14,503 nucleotides of DNA, from the NCBI GenBank assembly GCA_002362595.1, contig DEUO01000135.1, forward strand, positions 1 to 14,503. The letters are read 5' to 3'. Below are positions 12,717-14,503 of this stretch, in pieces. Below the pieces are notes generated by a model. It made no database searches. It was not told the origin of the DNA and saw only the letters and a list, made by a program, of their open reading frames with translations. The DNA comes from Caryophanales bacterium UBA3260. Its GTDB lineage: Bacteria > Bacillota_I > Bacilli_A > RF39 > UBA660. Made by a program: the position numbers and the translations under genes. The first letter of the stretch is position 1, and each line of letters starts with the position of its first letter.

Positions 12717-14195
12717 ATGGAAAAAGGTTTTGATAACCAAAAGTATGTTAAGATTCAAAGCAAGAAGATTAGAGAAAGATTTAAATTGTTTGATCGTCTT
12801 TATTTGGAAATAGGTGGTAAGTTGTTTGATGATAGCCATGCAGCACGTGTATTACCTGGATTCTTAAACGATGCTAAGATAAGTATGTTTAAGGAATTAA
12901 AGAAAGATTTAGAAATTATTTTTTGTATTAATGCAGGAGATATTGAACGTAATAAAATTCGTGGTGAATATGGTATCTCTTATGATAATGAGTTGATTAA
13001 ATTGATTAATCAATCTAGAAAAATGGGATTTTTAGTTAATTCAGTTGTCGTTACTTTATATGATAATCAAGTTAGTGTAGATAAGTTTATTAAGAAGTTA
13101 GAGAGAAATGGAATTAAAACTTATATACATAGATTTACTAAAGGATATCCGACAGATGTAGATACGATTGTTAGTGATGAGGGATATGGTGCTAATTCAT
13201 ATATTGAGACAACTAAGCCACTTGTTTTAGTTAATGCTCCAGGGCCTGGTAGCGGAAAGCTTGCGACTTGTTTGTCACAGATTTATCATGAACACAAAAG
13301 AGGAGTAAATGCTGGATATGCTAAGTTTGAAACTTTCCCAGTATGGAATTTACCACTTAAGCATCCTGTTAATCTGGCTTATGAAGCAGCTACTGCTGAT
13401 TTAAAAGATGTAAATATGATAGATCCATTCCATTTAGAAGCTTATAAGGAGACAGCTATAAATTATAATAGAGATGTTGAGATGTTTCCGGTATTAAAAA
13501 GCATTTTATATGCTTCTACTGGTAAAGATATATATAAGTCTCCAACTGATATGGGAGTTAATATGGTTGGTAATTGTATTAAAGATAATAAGATTGTTGA
13601 AGATGCTTCTAAGAAAGAAATAGTAAGACGTTATTATAATGAAGCAAATAATTATAGATTAGGTTTAACAGATATTGATACAGTTAAGAAAGTTAAATTA
13701 TTAATGAACGAGTTACAAATAGATGAAAATTATTTGGATGTTGTTAAGCCTGCTTTAGATAAGAGTAAGAAGGAGAATAAACCGGTTATTGCTCTTAAGT
13801 TATCGAAGAAGAAAATTATTACTGGTAAGCAGACTGATATATTGTCTCCAGCTTGTTCTTTAGTATTAAATGCTATTAAGGAAGTATCTAAGATACCTGA
13901 TGATATTAAGCTGTTATCACCTAATGTTTTAGAACCGATGTTAAATTTAAAGAGAAGTTTAGGAAGTTCTTCTGAAAGATTATCTTTAACTGAAGTACTA
14001 ACTGCTTTAAGTATATGTTCAACTACTAATCCTATGGCAGAGAAGGCTTTAAGCAATTTAGATAAGTTAAAGGATTGCGAAGCACATGCAACGTATATGG
14101 TTGATAGCAGTGATAAGAAATTCTTAAAAAAATTACATATTAATTTAACTTGTGAACCAGAATTTATCTCTGATGAAAAATTAGAAATAGAGTAA
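12717..14195 (+). CDS. DUF1846 family protein
   Basis: The 492-residue protein matches the DUF1846 family, conserved soluble proteins of about 490-500 residues in Firmicutes and some other bacteria. Visible markers are the N-terminal LEIGGKLFDDSHAARVLPG (about 30-48), INAGDIERNKIRGEYGISYD (about 82-101) and a glycine-rich NAPGPGSGKLATCLSQ segment (about 172-187) that resembles a nucleotide-binding loop. A role is not established as far as I know; the P-loop-like segment suggests nucleotide binding. AAGGGAG (12701-12707) supports the ATG at 12717. The gene is divergent from the PBP gene, is followed by its own terminator, and shows no sign of transfer; it marks the intact chromosomal flank of the element. 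Confidence 0.88.
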   Translation: MEKGFDNQKYVKIQSKKIRERFKLFDRLYLEIGGKLFDDSHAARVLPGFLNDAKISMFKELKKDLEIIFCINAGDIERNKIRGEYGISYDNELIKLINQSRKMGFLVNSVVVTLYDNQVSVDKFIKKLERNGIKTYIHRFTKGYPTDVDTIVSDEGYGANSYIETTKPLVLVNAPGPGSGKLATCLSQIYHEHKRGVNAGYAKFETFPVWNLPLKHPVNLAYEAATADLKDVNMIDPFHLEAYKETAINYNRDVEMFPVLKSILYASTGKDIYKSPTDMGVNMVGNCIKDNKIVEDASKKEIVRRYYNEANNYRLGLTDIDTVKKVKLLMNELQIDENYLDVVKPALDKSKKENKPVIALKLSKKKIITGKQTDILSPACSLVLNAIKEVSKIPDDIKLLSPNVLEPMLNLKRSLGSSSERLSLTEVLTALSICSTTNPMAEKALSNLDKLKDCEAHATYMVDSSDKKFLKKLHINLTCEPEFISDEKLEIE

Positions 14196-14222
14196 AAAAA
14201 GATGATTTAATTCATCTTTTTT
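14196..14222 (+). terminator. Terminator after the DUF1846 gene
   Basis: AAAAAGATGA (14196-14205) pairs with TCATCTTTTT (14212-14221) around a TTTAAT loop, directly after the stop codon. Confidence 0.8.
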
Positions 14223-14247
14223 ATATTTATCTTTTATAGTAAAATCA

Positions 14248-14277
14248 TTGATTTAGAAAGACAATATATGTTATACT
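14248..14277 (+). promoter_or_regulatory. Promoter of the gene starting at 14364
   Basis: TTGATT (14248-14253), 18 bp, TATACT (14272-14277) preceded by TGT gives an extended -10 promoter. The leader to the ATG is about 80 nt with no strong hairpin seen. Confidence 0.5.
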
Positions 14278-14363
14278 TGTTTATAGTAGAATAATAATAA
14301 TACTTTAATAATAATTCTACTTATATATGCTATCTATTAAAACTATTTAGGAGGAATTCTATA

Positions 14364-14503
14364 ATGAAGAAAAACTATATTAAGTTGTATATGTTAGAGA
14401 TTATATTACTTGTTTTTTTGATTCTAAATAGTTTTGTATCAAGTGTATTAAGTAAGTATAATTTAGTTATATGTTTAATATTATTGTTAATATTATTTAA
14501 AAA
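14364..14503 (+). CDS. Start of an unidentified membrane protein (partial)
   Basis: ATG at 14364 follows AGGAGG (14349-14354), and 46 complete codons are visible to the window edge. The sequence opens MKKNYIKLYMLEIILLVFLI and contains two very hydrophobic segments (about 10-28 and 34-45), so this is the N-terminus of an integral membrane protein. No family can be named from this much. It has its own promoter and is separated from the DUF1846 gene by a terminator. Confidence 0.7.
   Translation, partial: MKKNYIKLYMLEIILLVFLILNSFVSSVLSKYNLVICLILLLILFK

Noticed and set aside
13730..14056. Minus-strand 108-codon ORF
   Set aside because: Antisense shadow of the DUF1846 gene.
1..14503. Mycoplasma-type code (TGA as tryptophan)
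   Set aside because: Tryptophan positions in the recombinase, amidase and MraY use TGG, and TGA ends the 8956 gene at the position where paralogues B and C have TAA.

Overview
The window looks like chromosomal DNA from an AT-rich, low-GC Firmicute (Bacillota), probably Bacilli- or Clostridia-like. Shine-Dalgarno sites are strong (AGGAGG/AAAGGAG types), tryptophan is read from TGG and TGA is used as a stop, so this is not the mycoplasma code. Recognisable chromosomal genes are mraY, an FtsI/SpoVD-type penicillin-binding protein (PBP), an NSUN/RsmB-type rRNA methyltransferase, a TtcA-like PP-loop protein and a DUF1846 protein. No tRNA, rRNA, CRISPR array, phage structural gene or conjugation gene was seen.

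Layout. 1-168 is the 3' end of an unidentified gene. 257-2577 (+) is a tight three-gene operon: TtcA-like tRNA thiolase, HAD phosphatase, RNA m5C methyltransferase. It converges on mraY (2608-3600, -) at a shared hairpin. Upstream of mraY lies the PBP gene, also on the minus strand, but it is in two pieces: the C-terminal half at 3742-4602 and the N-terminal half at 11573-12616. Between them sits a 6,970-bp integrated element (4603-11572). Right of it are a DUF1846 gene (12717-14195, +) and the start of a membrane protein (14364 onward).

The element carries its own large serine recombinase (7156-8760), preceded by an overlapping 71-residue ORF, and is bounded by imperfect inverted arms of 27 nt, each next to a TT (AA on the PBP coding strand). 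Joining the flanks at that dinucleotide rebuilds an uninterrupted 634-residue PBP whose Ser-Cys-Asn active-site motif spans the junction exactly. The insertion therefore separates the SxxK and SxN motifs from the KTG motif, and precise excision should restore the enzyme. This resembles the intervening elements (skin-type) of sporulating Firmicutes; whether excision happens or is regulated cannot be told from sequence.

The cargo is directed at the cell surface: a membrane-anchored XRE-type regulator, a secreted amidase-domain protein, a secreted caspase-fold-like peptidase, and three paralogous small membrane proteins of about 107 residues. The regulator's extracytoplasmic tail resembles these small proteins. 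An 8-bp motif (AGTCGATT) overlaps the -35 regions of both the regulator promoter and the amidase promoter and is a candidate operator.

Two further attachment-like sequences occur inside the element (8763-8818 and 9337-9391), in the same orientation as the ends, suggesting that the element grew by stacking modules at its own attachment site. One resulting module, 8792-9365, is a 574-bp promoter-gene-terminator unit.
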